Below, piece by piece: positions 32,040-41,486 of a DNA stretch of 64,000 nt; positions within the stretch are counted from its first letter, which is position 1, and every line of letters begins with the position of its first letter. A model generated the notes under the pieces. That model was given only the letters and a program-made list of their open reading frames with translations, was not told the origin of the DNA and made no database searches. This stretch comes from Nitrospirota bacterium (GTDB lineage Bacteria > Nitrospirota > Thermodesulfovibrionia > Thermodesulfovibrionales > UBA1546), in contig WPIF01000007.1 of assembly GCA_009773185.1 (NCBI GenBank), forward strand, positions 48,206 to 112,205. The letters run 5' to 3'. The position numbers and the translations under genes are program-made.

Positions 32040-32168
32040 ACGCTAAGCTCAGTGAATCGAACCACTGAATGACTTCACAGAGCCAAACAACCGATTTGCA
32101 AATCTCAAACTCTAACCTGCCCAAAAAGCGCCGTGTGGTTCGATTTCACTGCAGCGCGTTGTTATCTG
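32040..32168 (-). other. attC-like imperfect palindrome (possible integron cassette recombination site)
   Basis: On the minus strand TAACAACGCGCTGCAGTGAAATCGAACCAC ... GTGGTTCGATTCACTGAGCTTAGCGTTA; ~19 bp pairing with two single-base bulges on one arm, long central spacer, terminal AAC/GTT. Confidence 0.4.
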
Positions 32169-32190
32169 ATTAGTCTCATATAAACAATAC

Positions 32191-32637
32191 TTAGATCCAC
32201 TTGACGTAAATAAAAAAGAACACTCCAATAGTAATAACTAATAGATCAATTATTAATAATATAAATGAGATGCGGACAAGCCTAAGTTCAGAATAAAATA
32301 ATTTTAGTAGGTCAGTTAATGCCTTGAGTTTTGTGGTTAATGCATATTTTTCTTTCAAAAAACTTGAAGTTATACTAAAGAAAATAGAGATGAGATTGAT
32401 AGATATAGCGCTGCCGAAAAGGATACCAAGTGTCATCATACTCCTTTGTGTTATTCCTCCTTTGTCTGAGAGGAATAACAAGAGTCCGAGCGTGGCCGAA
32501 AGTGTGATCCCTGATATAGTAAGGATCATATTTCCTGTAGTTCTAACTCTGTCCCTATTTTTTTCAATTATTTGAATTATGGTATCAAATTCAACTTTCT
32601 CATCCTTATGCTGCTCTTTGATAACACGAATAGACAC
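32191..32637 (-). CDS. Small membrane protein, unknown
   Basis: Hydrophobic segments LTISGITLSATLGLLLFLSD, LGILFGSAISINLISIFFSI, ISFILLIIDLLVITIGVFFFIYV. Confidence 0.55.
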   Translation of the reverse strand: MSIRVIKEQHKDEKVEFDTIIQIIEKNRDRVRTTGNMILTISGITLSATLGLLLFLSDKGGITQRSMMTLGILFGSAISINLISIFFSITSSFLKEKYALTTKLKALTDLLKLFYSELRLVRISFILLIIDLLVITIGVFFFIYVKWI

Positions 32638-32640
32638 TTC

Positions 32641-33213
32641 TCATCCTCCAGCTATTGCAACAACTACACAAAGTTCGATGTCCACAGGTTCATTAGTAGT
32701 CGGCCATGTAAAGGCCTTTTTAGGTTCATCGTTCGTGTTTAGCAAATTGCCATTTTTATCATATTTCTTCATCTTCTGATAGTAGCCTGTTTCAACTGGG
32801 TCGAATCCCGCAGTAGATGAACCAGCTTGAACTTCCATCCCAAACATTAAATATCCCCTAAACATATCTCTTTCATCATCTTCAAAATTGTCTGCTATTT
32901 TCCTAGATATGCTACCAAATCTTTCAAACGCTCCATTAAGCTCTTTTGATGACAAAGGAATGTTGTCTGACTCATGCAGAGGAACATATAAGCCATCAGC
33001 AGCTTTACCAACTATGTTCCAGCCTGCTCGCATGGGATTGTATAAAGTTTTTGTCACAGGAAGCTCAATACCCCATTTTTCCTTTAGTGCTTTAAGTAAA
33101 TCCGCAATCTTATCATTTGGAGTATACTCAACAATCATCTGTCCTTCATTCATTGGACACCAAATACATGCACGATAAATATTTTTATTTTTCTTTTCTT
33201 GATGATTCATCAA
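32641..33213 (-). CDS. Soluble protein of unknown function, 3 nt upstream of the small membrane protein
   Basis: ORF track; tight coupling with 32191..32637. Confidence 0.5.
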   Translation of the reverse strand: MMNHQEKKNKNIYRACIWCPMNEGQMIVEYTPNDKIADLLKALKEKWGIELPVTKTLYNPMRAGWNIVGKAADGLYVPLHESDNIPLSSKELNGAFERFGSISRKIADNFEDDERDMFRGYLMFGMEVQAGSSTAGFDPVETGYYQKMKKYDKNGNLLNTNDEPKKAFTWPTTNEPVDIELCVVVAIAGG

Positions 33214-33580
33214 GTGCTCCTATGTCCAAATATTTCGAAAGTCAACTTATTCAAGTTTGCCAAGTTCATATTTATTGTTTAGCATTATTTCATTTTCTAT
33301 TTACAGATAACATATAATCTACCTCGAAGGCATTTTCTGCTTTTACAGTGGCAATATAGCACATTTTGGTAAAAAGAGAAAATAAAAAAATCATTAAAAT
33401 CAATGGGAATAAAATGATTCTGCTTGGCATTTTGCGATAATAAGGACTAAAAACCCTGCTGGTCTTTTATGGCAAAAGTGTCCAACACCGTTTCTATTCA
33501 TTTGAAGTCTTCCATATTTTTGCTTATCTAAAAGATGCGGACTACTGGAAGAAGCGAGCATTCTATATGAACTGCATTTC

Positions 33581-36370
33581 TTAAACTACCAACTCGTCAT
33601 ATATATCTCTTACTTTTCCTCTTGTCTCATCCAAATTTTCAATTAACTCTTCCCCATCTTTAAATCCCAAAAATTCGGCAACAGCGCTTAATATATCCCC
33701 ATCGCTTTTTTTCAAGACATCTTTTTCCCTCAGTCTGAGATAGCTCTCAACAGTCCTGTAAAATACATAAGCCTTTTTCATGAAAGCTGCATCTGATTTG
33801 TTTATTATTCCTGATTGCTCCAATCTCAGTATCGCATCAAGAGTGCCATGAACAAGCAAAGAAGGAAATTTATTGCAGTTTTTGAGTTGCAGATACTGGA
33901 CTGTAAATTCCAGCTCTTCGAGCCCTCCAAATCCAAGTTTAATATCATAACCTTCTGTTTCTTTTGCAAGCTCTTTTTGTATCCTGTCACGCATCGCCCT
34001 TATGTCTGAGGCGGAAATAAGGCTGCCGTGTTTGATAAGGATATCCTTTGCCATATCAATAAAGCACTCACCTGTCTTAATATCTCCTGCAACAGGCCTT
34101 GCCTTTAAGAGCGCCTGAAATTCCCAGAATGCAGCATTCCCCGAATAATAATCTCTTAGTGCATCCACTGATGAGACCAGGGTGCCCTTTGTTCCGTCGG
34201 GCCTCAGTCTTGTATCAACTTTGTATGCGATTCCTTCGCGGGTGTATGAGAGAAGAAGCCTGAGAAGTTTTTCAGCAATCCTTGTCTGTTCCTCTTTAAC
34301 ATTATCAGGTGAGGTAAAGATAATATCAATATCCGAGTTGAAGGTTATTTCTCTGCCCCCGAGTTTGCCGAAACCCACTATTGCGAGATTCCCTCCCAGT
34401 TCTTCAACGCTTGCAGAAAGTATTGCCTCTGCGGTCTTGCTTAAACCCTTTATAAGTTCTGTCACATCTATCTTTTTCTCAAGGAACAACAGACTGAGCC
34501 TTATCTCCTCAACCTGACGCATAATACGCATTGCATCACTTAAGACCTGTCCGCCCCTGGCGCTCTTTTTTAGTTCATCCTTTAATGTATTCAGGCTTTT
34601 CTTAAGCACGATTTCATGCCCTATGAGTTCAAGATAATCAGGTTTCCTGATAATAGCTTTTGAAAGATATTCACTCTGTGAAAAAAGGTTGATAAGGACT
34701 GGGACGAGGTCTTTATTTTCCTTGAAGAGATCAAGGTAAGATTCTCTCACGCTGAGCATAGAGGCAAAGGCCTGCAGGTGATTCAGGGCCATATCAGGGT
34801 TGCTGCTTTTAACCGCTGCATCAACAAATACCGGAAGAATCTCGCTTAGCACCCTTCGCCCCCGGAGCGTCTGAAAATGGCTGGAGGCATCCCTGATATG
34901 CTGGATATTGCGCAAGCCCTTTTCCACATCTTTCAGCCCTATCCTGGCCAGATGTTCTTTAAGTTCAATGTCTGAAAGTTCCTCGTCAAACAGCACCACG
35001 CCGTCTGATAGTTCTTTTTTCTCTTCTTTAAAAAGAGAGTCATAGATGGTCCTTGTTTTATTTCTTCTGAGTTCAAGCTCTGATAAAAAAGAAGTTTTTT
35101 CTGGAAAACCCATTTTCCTTGCGAGGGCATTTAGTTCTTTTTCATCAGAAGGCAGGCTGTGTGTCTGCAGATCGTTAAGCTGCTGAAGCCTGTGTTCAAG
35201 AGTTCTGAGGAACGTGTAGTTGTCTGAAAGCATGGCATAGTCAGCCTGGCCGATAAGATTTTTCTGCAAGAGCCTGTGCAGCGCTTTTTGAGTGCCCCGC
35301 TCTCTTAACAGCGGCTCCTTGCCGGCATAAATAAGCTGCAGGGCCTGTATGAAAAATTCTATCTCTCTTATCCCCCCATATCCTCTTTTTATGTCATTTT
35401 TTTTGAATGTTGAATCTATCCTTGTCTTTATCTGCCGTATCTCATCTATTGCGCTGTAGTCGAGGTATTTCCTGTATACAAATGGTTTTATCATCTCGAG
35501 GAACTCATTTCCAAGAAACAGGTCTCCTGCAACCGGCCTTGCCCTGAGGAGCATGGCCCTTTCCCAGGCCCTGCCCCATGATTCATAGTATGTCTCATAG
35601 CCTGATAGAGGCAGCGCCAGGCTGCCTCTCTGGCCTTCCGGCCTTAACCTGAGGTCAACCCTGTATGCAAAACCATCCTCTGTGTTCATGGACAGAAACC
35701 TGTTCAGGTTTTCCCCCAGCTTGCAGTAATACTCATGGTTGCTTATCCTGTTGGCATTAATGCCCTGCGGTGTTATTGCCCCAGAGGTTTCCCCTTCTGA
35801 GGTCCCATACACAAGGATAAGGTCCACATCAGAGCTGAAATTAAGTTCTTCGCTCCCGAGTTTTCCAAGGGAGATGACTGTAAAGGCATCATTTTTCGGT
35901 TCGCCATATGTCTCATTCAGGGTTTTCTTTAAAACCTCTAATGACTCATTAATTATCGTATCTGCAAGCATGCTCAGTTCAAGCATGGTCTCTATGAGGT
36001 CGGACTTTTTAAGAATATCACGCAGGGTTATTCTGAGCAGTTCTTTTTTCCTGAACTTGCGAACAACCCTCATATGATCCCGATTATTCTCAAATTGTTC
36101 TTTTAAGGAGGCTGAAAGGATTTCCCTGTCAAGAGGGGTATTTATGTCAGCGAGAGTGTCAAAAAGAATATCTGGATTTGAGGCGCAGAAGACTGACAGG
36201 AACTGGCTGTAACTAAAGAGGAGGGATATTGGAGCAATATTCGCCTCAAGTTTTTCAACGGCATTTGGATTATTATCACAGAATGTTGAGAGGTTTTTAA
36301 AAGCCCTTTCAGGGTCAGGAGTTGATTGGCTGGCAGTTCTGATCAGTTTTTCCATGAGTAATTGTTGCAT
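33581..36370 (-). CDS. glnE: Bifunctional glutamine synthetase adenylyltransferase/deadenylase
   Basis: Two GlnE nucleotidyltransferase domains: LGKLGSEELNFSSDVDLILVY and FGKLGGREITFNSDIDIIF; YRVDLRLRPEGQRG. Confidence 0.94.
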   Translation of the reverse strand: MQQLLMEKLIRTASQSTPDPERAFKNLSTFCDNNPNAVEKLEANIAPISLLFSYSQFLSVFCASNPDILFDTLADINTPLDREILSASLKEQFENNRDHMRVVRKFRKKELLRITLRDILKKSDLIETMLELSMLADTIINESLEVLKKTLNETYGEPKNDAFTVISLGKLGSEELNFSSDVDLILVYGTSEGETSGAITPQGINANRISNHEYYCKLGENLNRFLSMNTEDGFAYRVDLRLRPEGQRGSLALPLSGYETYYESWGRAWERAMLLRARPVAGDLFLGNEFLEMIKPFVYRKYLDYSAIDEIRQIKTRIDSTFKKNDIKRGYGGIREIEFFIQALQLIYAGKEPLLRERGTQKALHRLLQKNLIGQADYAMLSDNYTFLRTLEHRLQQLNDLQTHSLPSDEKELNALARKMGFPEKTSFLSELELRRNKTRTIYDSLFKEEKKELSDGVVLFDEELSDIELKEHLARIGLKDVEKGLRNIQHIRDASSHFQTLRGRRVLSEILPVFVDAAVKSSNPDMALNHLQAFASMLSVRESYLDLFKENKDLVPVLINLFSQSEYLSKAIIRKPDYLELIGHEIVLKKSLNTLKDELKKSARGGQVLSDAMRIMRQVEEIRLSLLFLEKKIDVTELIKGLSKTAEAILSASVEELGGNLAIVGFGKLGGREITFNSDIDIIFTSPDNVKEEQTRIAEKLLRLLLSYTREGIAYKVDTRLRPDGTKGTLVSSVDALRDYYSGNAAFWEFQALLKARPVAGDIKTGECFIDMAKDILIKHGSLISASDIRAMRDRIQKELAKETEGYDIKLGFGGLEELEFTVQYLQLKNCNKFPSLLVHGTLDAILRLEQSGIINKSDAAFMKKAYVFYRTVESYLRLREKDVLKKSDGDILSAVAEFLGFKDGEELIENLDETRGKVRDIYDELVV

Positions 36371-36489
36371 GAAACAGCTAAATTCAACAAGGGGAATATT
36401 GCCGGCGTGGTGTTATATTTGACCATAAATAATTAATTACGGTACTATTATTGAGAAGAGCATATCTATAAGCCGGAGGGAGGCAATAA

Positions 36490-37167
36490 TTGATTCCGTT
36501 TAAAGATGATAACCCGACAAGCACATTCCCTTTTGTTACTATCGGGATAATTGCGATAAACATACTCGTCTATATATGGGAAATAATGTCGCCTGCAGGA
36601 GAGAAATATATTGTCTATAGTTATGGTGCAATCCCCTCGAACCTTATATCTTTTGATACGATGCAGCCATTACATCCGGTACTTACGATATTCTCGGCTA
36701 TGTTCCTTCATGGGGGGATATTGCACATCGCCGGGAATATGCTATACCTCTGGATATTCGGAAATAACATTGAAGACATGCTTGGCCATTTCAAATTTTT
36801 TATGTTTTATCTCACGAGTGGTATTGTGGCTGCTTACTCACATGCAATCATGGCGTCTTCTTCATCTGTGCCGATGATTGGCGCAAGCGGCGCAGTTGCC
36901 GGAGTGCTCGGGGCTTACCTGCTTTTATTTCCCCGCGCAAGAGTGCATACGCTGATATTTTTGGGATTCTTTATTGAGGTTGTCAAAATTCCAGCCTTGA
37001 TAGTTATTGGGTTTTGGGCTATTATACAGGTTGTCAACGGGCTTTTGACCCAGGGGAGCGCAGCACAAGGAGGGGTCGCGTGGTTCGCCCATGTCGGGGG
37101 GTTCTTGGCGGGGCTCCTGACAATTAAACTATGGTTGCCAGGGAGGAGGTTTAGAGAGTGGTCGTAG
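36490..37167 (+). CDS. Rhomboid family intramembrane serine protease
   Basis: MIPFKDDNPTSTFPFVTIGIIAINILVYIWE; GASGAVAGVLGAYLLLFPRARV; AHVGGFLAG; alternative TTG start. Confidence 0.93.
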   Translation: MIPFKDDNPTSTFPFVTIGIIAINILVYIWEIMSPAGEKYIVYSYGAIPSNLISFDTMQPLHPVLTIFSAMFLHGGILHIAGNMLYLWIFGNNIEDMLGHFKFFMFYLTSGIVAAYSHAIMASSSSVPMIGASGAVAGVLGAYLLLFPRARVHTLIFLGFFIEVVKIPALIVIGFWAIIQVVNGLLTQGSAAQGGVAWFAHVGGFLAGLLTIKLWLPGRRFREWS

Positions 37168-38075
37168 GCTGTCCGAAATGTAAAATAAAGCTTAAGGTTG
37201 CGGATGAAAAACTCACGCCTGAAGGCATACGCTTCAAATGCCCCAAATGCAGCACAGTGCTCCTGGTAAAAAAACCTGCAGTGCAGATAAAACCTTTGGA
37301 GAATAAGATTATTGTTGCGCATGAAAACCCTGCAATCGTTGAGAGGGTAAACAAATTACTGACACAAAAAGGTTACTCAGTTATTGTTTCATATGATGGA
37401 ATAGACACAATGATTAAGGCTGTAAAAGAACTCCCGTTTCTTGCAATCCTGGATGTTGCATTGCCCAAGATATACGGGTTTGAGGTCTGCAAGAGGCTGA
37501 AAGAACGGGCAGAAACAAAAGAGATAAAGGTCATACTGATAAGTTCGATTTACGATAAAACCAGATACAGAAGAGAGCCTACTTCTTTCCACGGAGCTGA
37601 CGATTATATTGAGGAGCATGAGATAGAACATTTGCTCATGGACAAAATTGATGTAGTAAGAGGTGTAAAACCGAAAGAAGAAATTGCGGAAAAGCCAAAA
37701 GAGCCGGTTGTTGAAAAACCCCAGCCAAAGGTTGAAATGCCGGCACCGCCCAAAGTTGAAGCAGTTCTTAAGGCAGCAGCCCCTCAGGCAGTACCGCCCC
37801 TGAAACCGGAAATAAAAGTAGAGGCAGATGAAGCAGTAGAAAAAGCGCGCCGGCTGGCCAGGACTATTATAGCTGACATCTATCTTTACAGTTCATCAAA
37901 GATGGAAGAGGCAATAAAAAATAACAATTTTTACACTGTGTTTGCCTCTGAAGTTAAAGAAGGAACGAAGCTTTATGATGGCCGGATATCGCCTGAAGTG
38001 CGCAGTAAAGGCAATTTTTTCCGCGAGGCTATTGATAATTTCATAGAAAACAAGAAGAAAGTCTTAAAAATTTAA
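37158..38075 (+). CDS. MJ0042-type zinc ribbon plus response-regulator receiver domain protein
   Basis: VGCPKCKIKLKVADEKLTPEGIRFKCPKCSTVL then KIIVAHENPAIVERVNKLLTQKGYSVIVSYDGIDTM...FLAILDVALPKIYGFEVCKRLKE. Confidence 0.82.
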   Translation: MVVGCPKCKIKLKVADEKLTPEGIRFKCPKCSTVLLVKKPAVQIKPLENKIIVAHENPAIVERVNKLLTQKGYSVIVSYDGIDTMIKAVKELPFLAILDVALPKIYGFEVCKRLKERAETKEIKVILISSIYDKTRYRREPTSFHGADDYIEEHEIEHLLMDKIDVVRGVKPKEEIAEKPKEPVVEKPQPKVEMPAPPKVEAVLKAAAPQAVPPLKPEIKVEADEAVEKARRLARTIIADIYLYSSSKMEEAIKNNNFYTVFASEVKEGTKLYDGRISPEVRSKGNFFREAIDNFIENKKKVLKI

Positions 38076-38172
38076 AAATAGAAGCAAAAAAGAGAAAGGA
38101 AGAGCTTTAGCGAGATTTCAAGGTTTTTATCCGTTTTAACTCCCCTTGCCTTAAGGGTCACATTCTAGTATA

Positions 38173-38199
38173 TTAGCACTCTCTGGCAGTGAGTGCTAA
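38173..38199. promoter_or_regulatory. CIRCE element (HrcA operator) upstream of groES
   Basis: Perfect TTAGCACTC-N9-GAGTGCTAA. Confidence 0.97.
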
Positions 38200-38259
38200 C
38201 AATTCTAAATCCCCGATATTATCGGGGCAGCTATGAGTTAAAAATATAAGAAAGGAGAC

Positions 38260-38556
38260 ATGTTTATGAAGTTTAAACCACTTAGAGACAGGGTATTTGT
38301 CAAATATTCCTCGGAAGAGGAAAAGACAGCAGGCGGCCTTTACATACCCGATGCAGCAAAGGAAAAACCGCAGAGAGGCACAGTAATAGCAGTAGGAACA
38401 GGACGGGTGACAGACGACGGTAAACGCCAGCCCATGGAGATTAAGGTAGGGGATACGATACTTTTTGACAAGTATTCAGGCTCAAAGATCAAGATGGACA
38501 ACGAGGAATATCTCATAATAAGAGAAGAAGACATCCTGGGAATCGTAGAGGGATAA
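38260..38556 (+). CDS. groES: Co-chaperonin GroES (start may be the second ATG at 38266)
   Basis: MKFKPLRDRVFVKYSSEEEKTAGGLYIPDAAKEKPQRG. Confidence 0.97.
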   Translation: MFMKFKPLRDRVFVKYSSEEEKTAGGLYIPDAAKEKPQRGTVIAVGTGRVTDDGKRQPMEIKVGDTILFDKYSGSKIKMDNEEYLIIREEDILGIVEG

Positions 38557-38583
38557 AAAACAGGTCGGTACGACTCGCAACCG

Positions 38584-38611
38584 AGCTGACAGCTATAAGC
38601 TTTCAGCTTTA
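38584..38611. repeat. Degenerate AGCTNNN heptad tract between groES and groEL
   Basis: agctgac agctata agctttc agcttta. Confidence 0.75.
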
Positions 38612-38634
38612 AATTAAAGAAGGAGGACTTACAA

Positions 38635-40275
38635 ATGGCTAAACAGCTTCTTTTTGATGAAGCAGCAAGGCATGAAATACTCAAAGGAGTGAGCATGCTT
38701 ACAGATGCAGTAAAGGCGACATTAGGGCCAAAGGGGAGGAATGCAATCCTTGATAAAAAATATGGCGCGCCGACAATTACAAAAGACGGTGTCACTGTTG
38801 CAAAAGAGATAGAACTAAAAGACCCATGGCAGAATATGGGCGCACAGCTTGTAAGGGAAGTCGCTTCAAAAACATCTGATGTAGCCGGTGACGGCACAAC
38901 AACAGCAACTGTGCTTGCGCATGCTATTTACAGAGAGGGCATGAAGCACGTTGTAGCTGGCGCAAACCCGATGGATATTAAGAGGGGGATAGAGAAGGCA
39001 GTAGAGGTGGTTATATCTGAGCTTAAGAAAATGAGCAAGCCTGTTCAGGATAAAAAAGAGATAGGGCAGGTCGGCACGATATCGGCAAACAGCGACCCGT
39101 CAATCGGTGAACTGATTGCAGAGGCAATGGACAAGGTCGGGAAAGACGGAGTAATCACGGTTGAAGAGGCCAAAAGCATGGCAACAACACTTGATGTTGT
39201 TGAGGGCATGCAGTTTGACAGGGGATATATTTCTCCTTATTTCATAACAGACCCTGAGCGCATGGAATGTATACTTGAGGACGTATTTATACTCATCCAT
39301 GAAAAGAAGATTTCAAGCATGAAGGACCTTCTCCCTGTACTTGAACAGACAGCAAAGATGGGAAAACCTTTAATGATTATTTCCGAGGAAGTTGAAGGCG
39401 AAGCCCTGGCAACATTGGTTGTGAATAAATTGCGCGGCACGATCCAGGTCTGCGCTGTTAAGGCCCCTGGCTTTGGCGACAGAAGAAAGGCAATGCTCGA
39501 AGATGTTGCTATTCTCACCGGCGGCACACTGATAGCAGAAGACCTTGGTATTAAGCTTGAGAGCATAAAGATTGCTGATCTCGGAAGGGCAAAAAAGATT
39601 ACAGTTGACAAGGAAAACACAACTATTGTTGAAGGCGCCGGAGACCATGCAAAGATTCAGGGAAGGGTAAAACAGATAAAGGCGCAGATAGAGGAAACAA
39701 CCTCTGATTATGACAGGGAAAAGCTGCAGGAGCGGCTTGCAAAGATAGTTGGCGGAGTTGCGGTTATCAATGTCGGAGCTGCAACTGAAACAGAGATGAA
39801 AGAGAAAAAGGCAAGAGTTGAAGATGCACTCCATGCAACAAGGGCTGCTGTTGAAGAAGGCATAGTCCCCGGCGGAGGTATCGCACTTCTCAGGACCTTG
39901 CCTGCTCTCAGCAAACTTAAACTGGAGACTGACCAGCAGGTAGGCGTTGAGATTGTTAAAAAATCTCTCGAAGAACCAATCAGACAGATTGTCAATAATG
40001 CAGGGCTTGAAGGTTCTGTGATTGTCGAGAAGGTTAAAAACTCAAAAGAGACAAACTATGGATTTGATGCAGATAAGGAAGAGTATGTTGATATGATAAA
40101 GGCAGGGATTATAGACCCGACAAAAGTGACAAGAACTGCGCTTCAGAATGCAGCTTCTGTTGCGGCCCTGATGCTTACAACAGCTGTTATGATTACAGAC
40201 ATACAGGAAGAAAAACCTGAGGCGCCTGGTGGAATGCCGCCTGGCGGAATGGGTGGAATGGGCGGAATGTACTAA
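38635..40275 (+). CDS. groEL: Chaperonin GroEL
   Basis: [41 protein letters not shown]-rich C-terminus. Confidence 0.98.
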   Translation: MAKQLLFDEAARHEILKGVSMLTDAVKATLGPKGRNAILDKKYGAPTITKDGVTVAKEIELKDPWQNMGAQLVREVASKTSDVAGDGTTTATVLAHAIYREGMKHVVAGANPMDIKRGIEKAVEVVISELKKMSKPVQDKKEIGQVGTISANSDPSIGELIAEAMDKVGKDGVITVEEAKSMATTLDVVEGMQFDRGYISPYFITDPERMECILEDVFILIHEKKISSMKDLLPVLEQTAKMGKPLMIISEEVEGEALATLVVNKLRGTIQVCAVKAPGFGDRRKAMLEDVAILTGGTLIAEDLGIKLESIKIADLGRAKKITVDKENTTIVEGAGDHAKIQGRVKQIKAQIEETTSDYDREKLQERLAKIVGGVAVINVGAATETEMKEKKARVEDALHATRAAVEEGIVPGGGIALLRTLPALSKLKLETDQQVGVEIVKKSLEEPIRQIVNNAGLEGSVIVEKVKNSKETNYGFDADKEEYVDMIKAGIIDPTKVTRTALQNAASVAALMLTTAVMITDIQEEKPEAPGGMPPGGMGGMGGMY

Positions 40276-40279
40276 AAAC

Positions 40280-40314
40280 AGCTATCAGCTTTCAGCAATT
40301 AGCTGGCAGCAAAA
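40280..40314. repeat. Degenerate AGCTNNN heptad tract downstream of groEL
   Basis: agctatc agctttc agcaatt agctggc agcaaaa. Confidence 0.75.
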
Positions 40315-40326
40315 CAAAAACCTGAT

Positions 40327-40352
40327 GGGGCGTGCTCTGCACGCCCCTTTCT
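40327..40352 (+). terminator. Rho-independent terminator after groEL
   Basis: GGGGCGTGC-TCT-GCACGCCCC followed by TTTCTTG. Confidence 0.8.
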
Positions 40353-40400
40353 TGTCTCTATCTCATTGACTCCGGGTGTTAATTCTGGCACACTAAAAAC

Positions 40401-41486
40401 GTGAGAAAAAATATTGCAGTTATGCTTTTATGCCTTGTATTTCTCTATCTCATATACATAGCAATAGAATTTCTGGTCCCGCTTCCAACAGGCACAAGGA
40501 CCTCTGAGATACAGATACCCCAGGGCGCTACATTCAGGCAGGCTATTGATATCCTGTCAAAGGAGAAACTGATAAGAGATAAAAACCTTTTCCTGTTCAT
40601 TGGCAGGCTGACAGGCCTGCACAGAAAAATAAGGGCTGGTTACTATTCGATCACAGGCTCCATGAACCCGCTGGATATTTTAATCCTCTTAAAGAACGGC
40701 CAGATTGTAGAATATGACATAACAGTGGTGGAAGGGGATTCTCTGCTGGAGATAGGAGAAAAACTTGTTGAGAAAAACATTGGGGACAGGGAGACATTCA
40801 GAAAGATTGCGAAGGACAGTGATTTTTTACAGTCATTCAAGATAGATGCTCCTTCAATCGAGGGATATCTTTTCCCTGATACATATAAAATGCCCAAGGG
40901 AATAGAGATTGAAAATGCCCTTGCCATGATGATAAACAGCATGCGTGCTAAATATTCGGCTAAATTACAGGGAAGAGCAGCAGAACTCGGACTTACTGAG
41001 AACGAGGTTCTTACGCTCGCATCCATAATTGAAAAAGAGGCAATTATAAACAGTGAAAGGCCCTTGATATCGGCTGTCTATCATAACAGGCTTAAAAAAA
41101 GGATGCTTTTGCAGGCAGACCCGACTGCAGTTTACGGCATAAAAAGTTCAAAGGAAAGAATAACCATGAGTGATCTCAGGCGTAAAACCCTGTATAACAC
41201 ATATGTTATTAAGAGCCTGCCTCCGGGGCCTATTGCCTCGCCAGGCATCAAATCAATTGAGGCAGCATTATATCCTGCAGATGAGAGGTATCTTTATTTT
41301 GTATCAAACAATGACGGCACGCATCAGTTCTCTGTCACGGCAGAAGAACACATAACTGCGGTGAAGGCGTACAGGGAGATGAGAAAGATAGATAAAGAGA
41401 TAGAGAAGCTGAAAGAAAAGGAAAAACAGAAAGAGACAGGAAAAGAGAAAAATAATAACGGGGTGAAGGTAAATGGCCGCTCGTAA
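40401..41486 (+). CDS. mltG: Endolytic transglycosylase MltG
   Basis: YSITGSMNPLDILILLKNGQ; EGYLFPDTY; LASIIEKEAIINSERPLISAVYHNRLKKRMLLQADPTAVYG. Confidence 0.94.
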   Translation: MRKNIAVMLLCLVFLYLIYIAIEFLVPLPTGTRTSEIQIPQGATFRQAIDILSKEKLIRDKNLFLFIGRLTGLHRKIRAGYYSITGSMNPLDILILLKNGQIVEYDITVVEGDSLLEIGEKLVEKNIGDRETFRKIAKDSDFLQSFKIDAPSIEGYLFPDTYKMPKGIEIENALAMMINSMRAKYSAKLQGRAAELGLTENEVLTLASIIEKEAIINSERPLISAVYHNRLKKRMLLQADPTAVYGIKSSKERITMSDLRRKTLYNTYVIKSLPPGPIASPGIKSIEAALYPADERYLYFVSNNDGTHQFSVTAEEHITAVKAYREMRKIDKEIEKLKEKEKQKETGKEKNNNGVKVNGRS

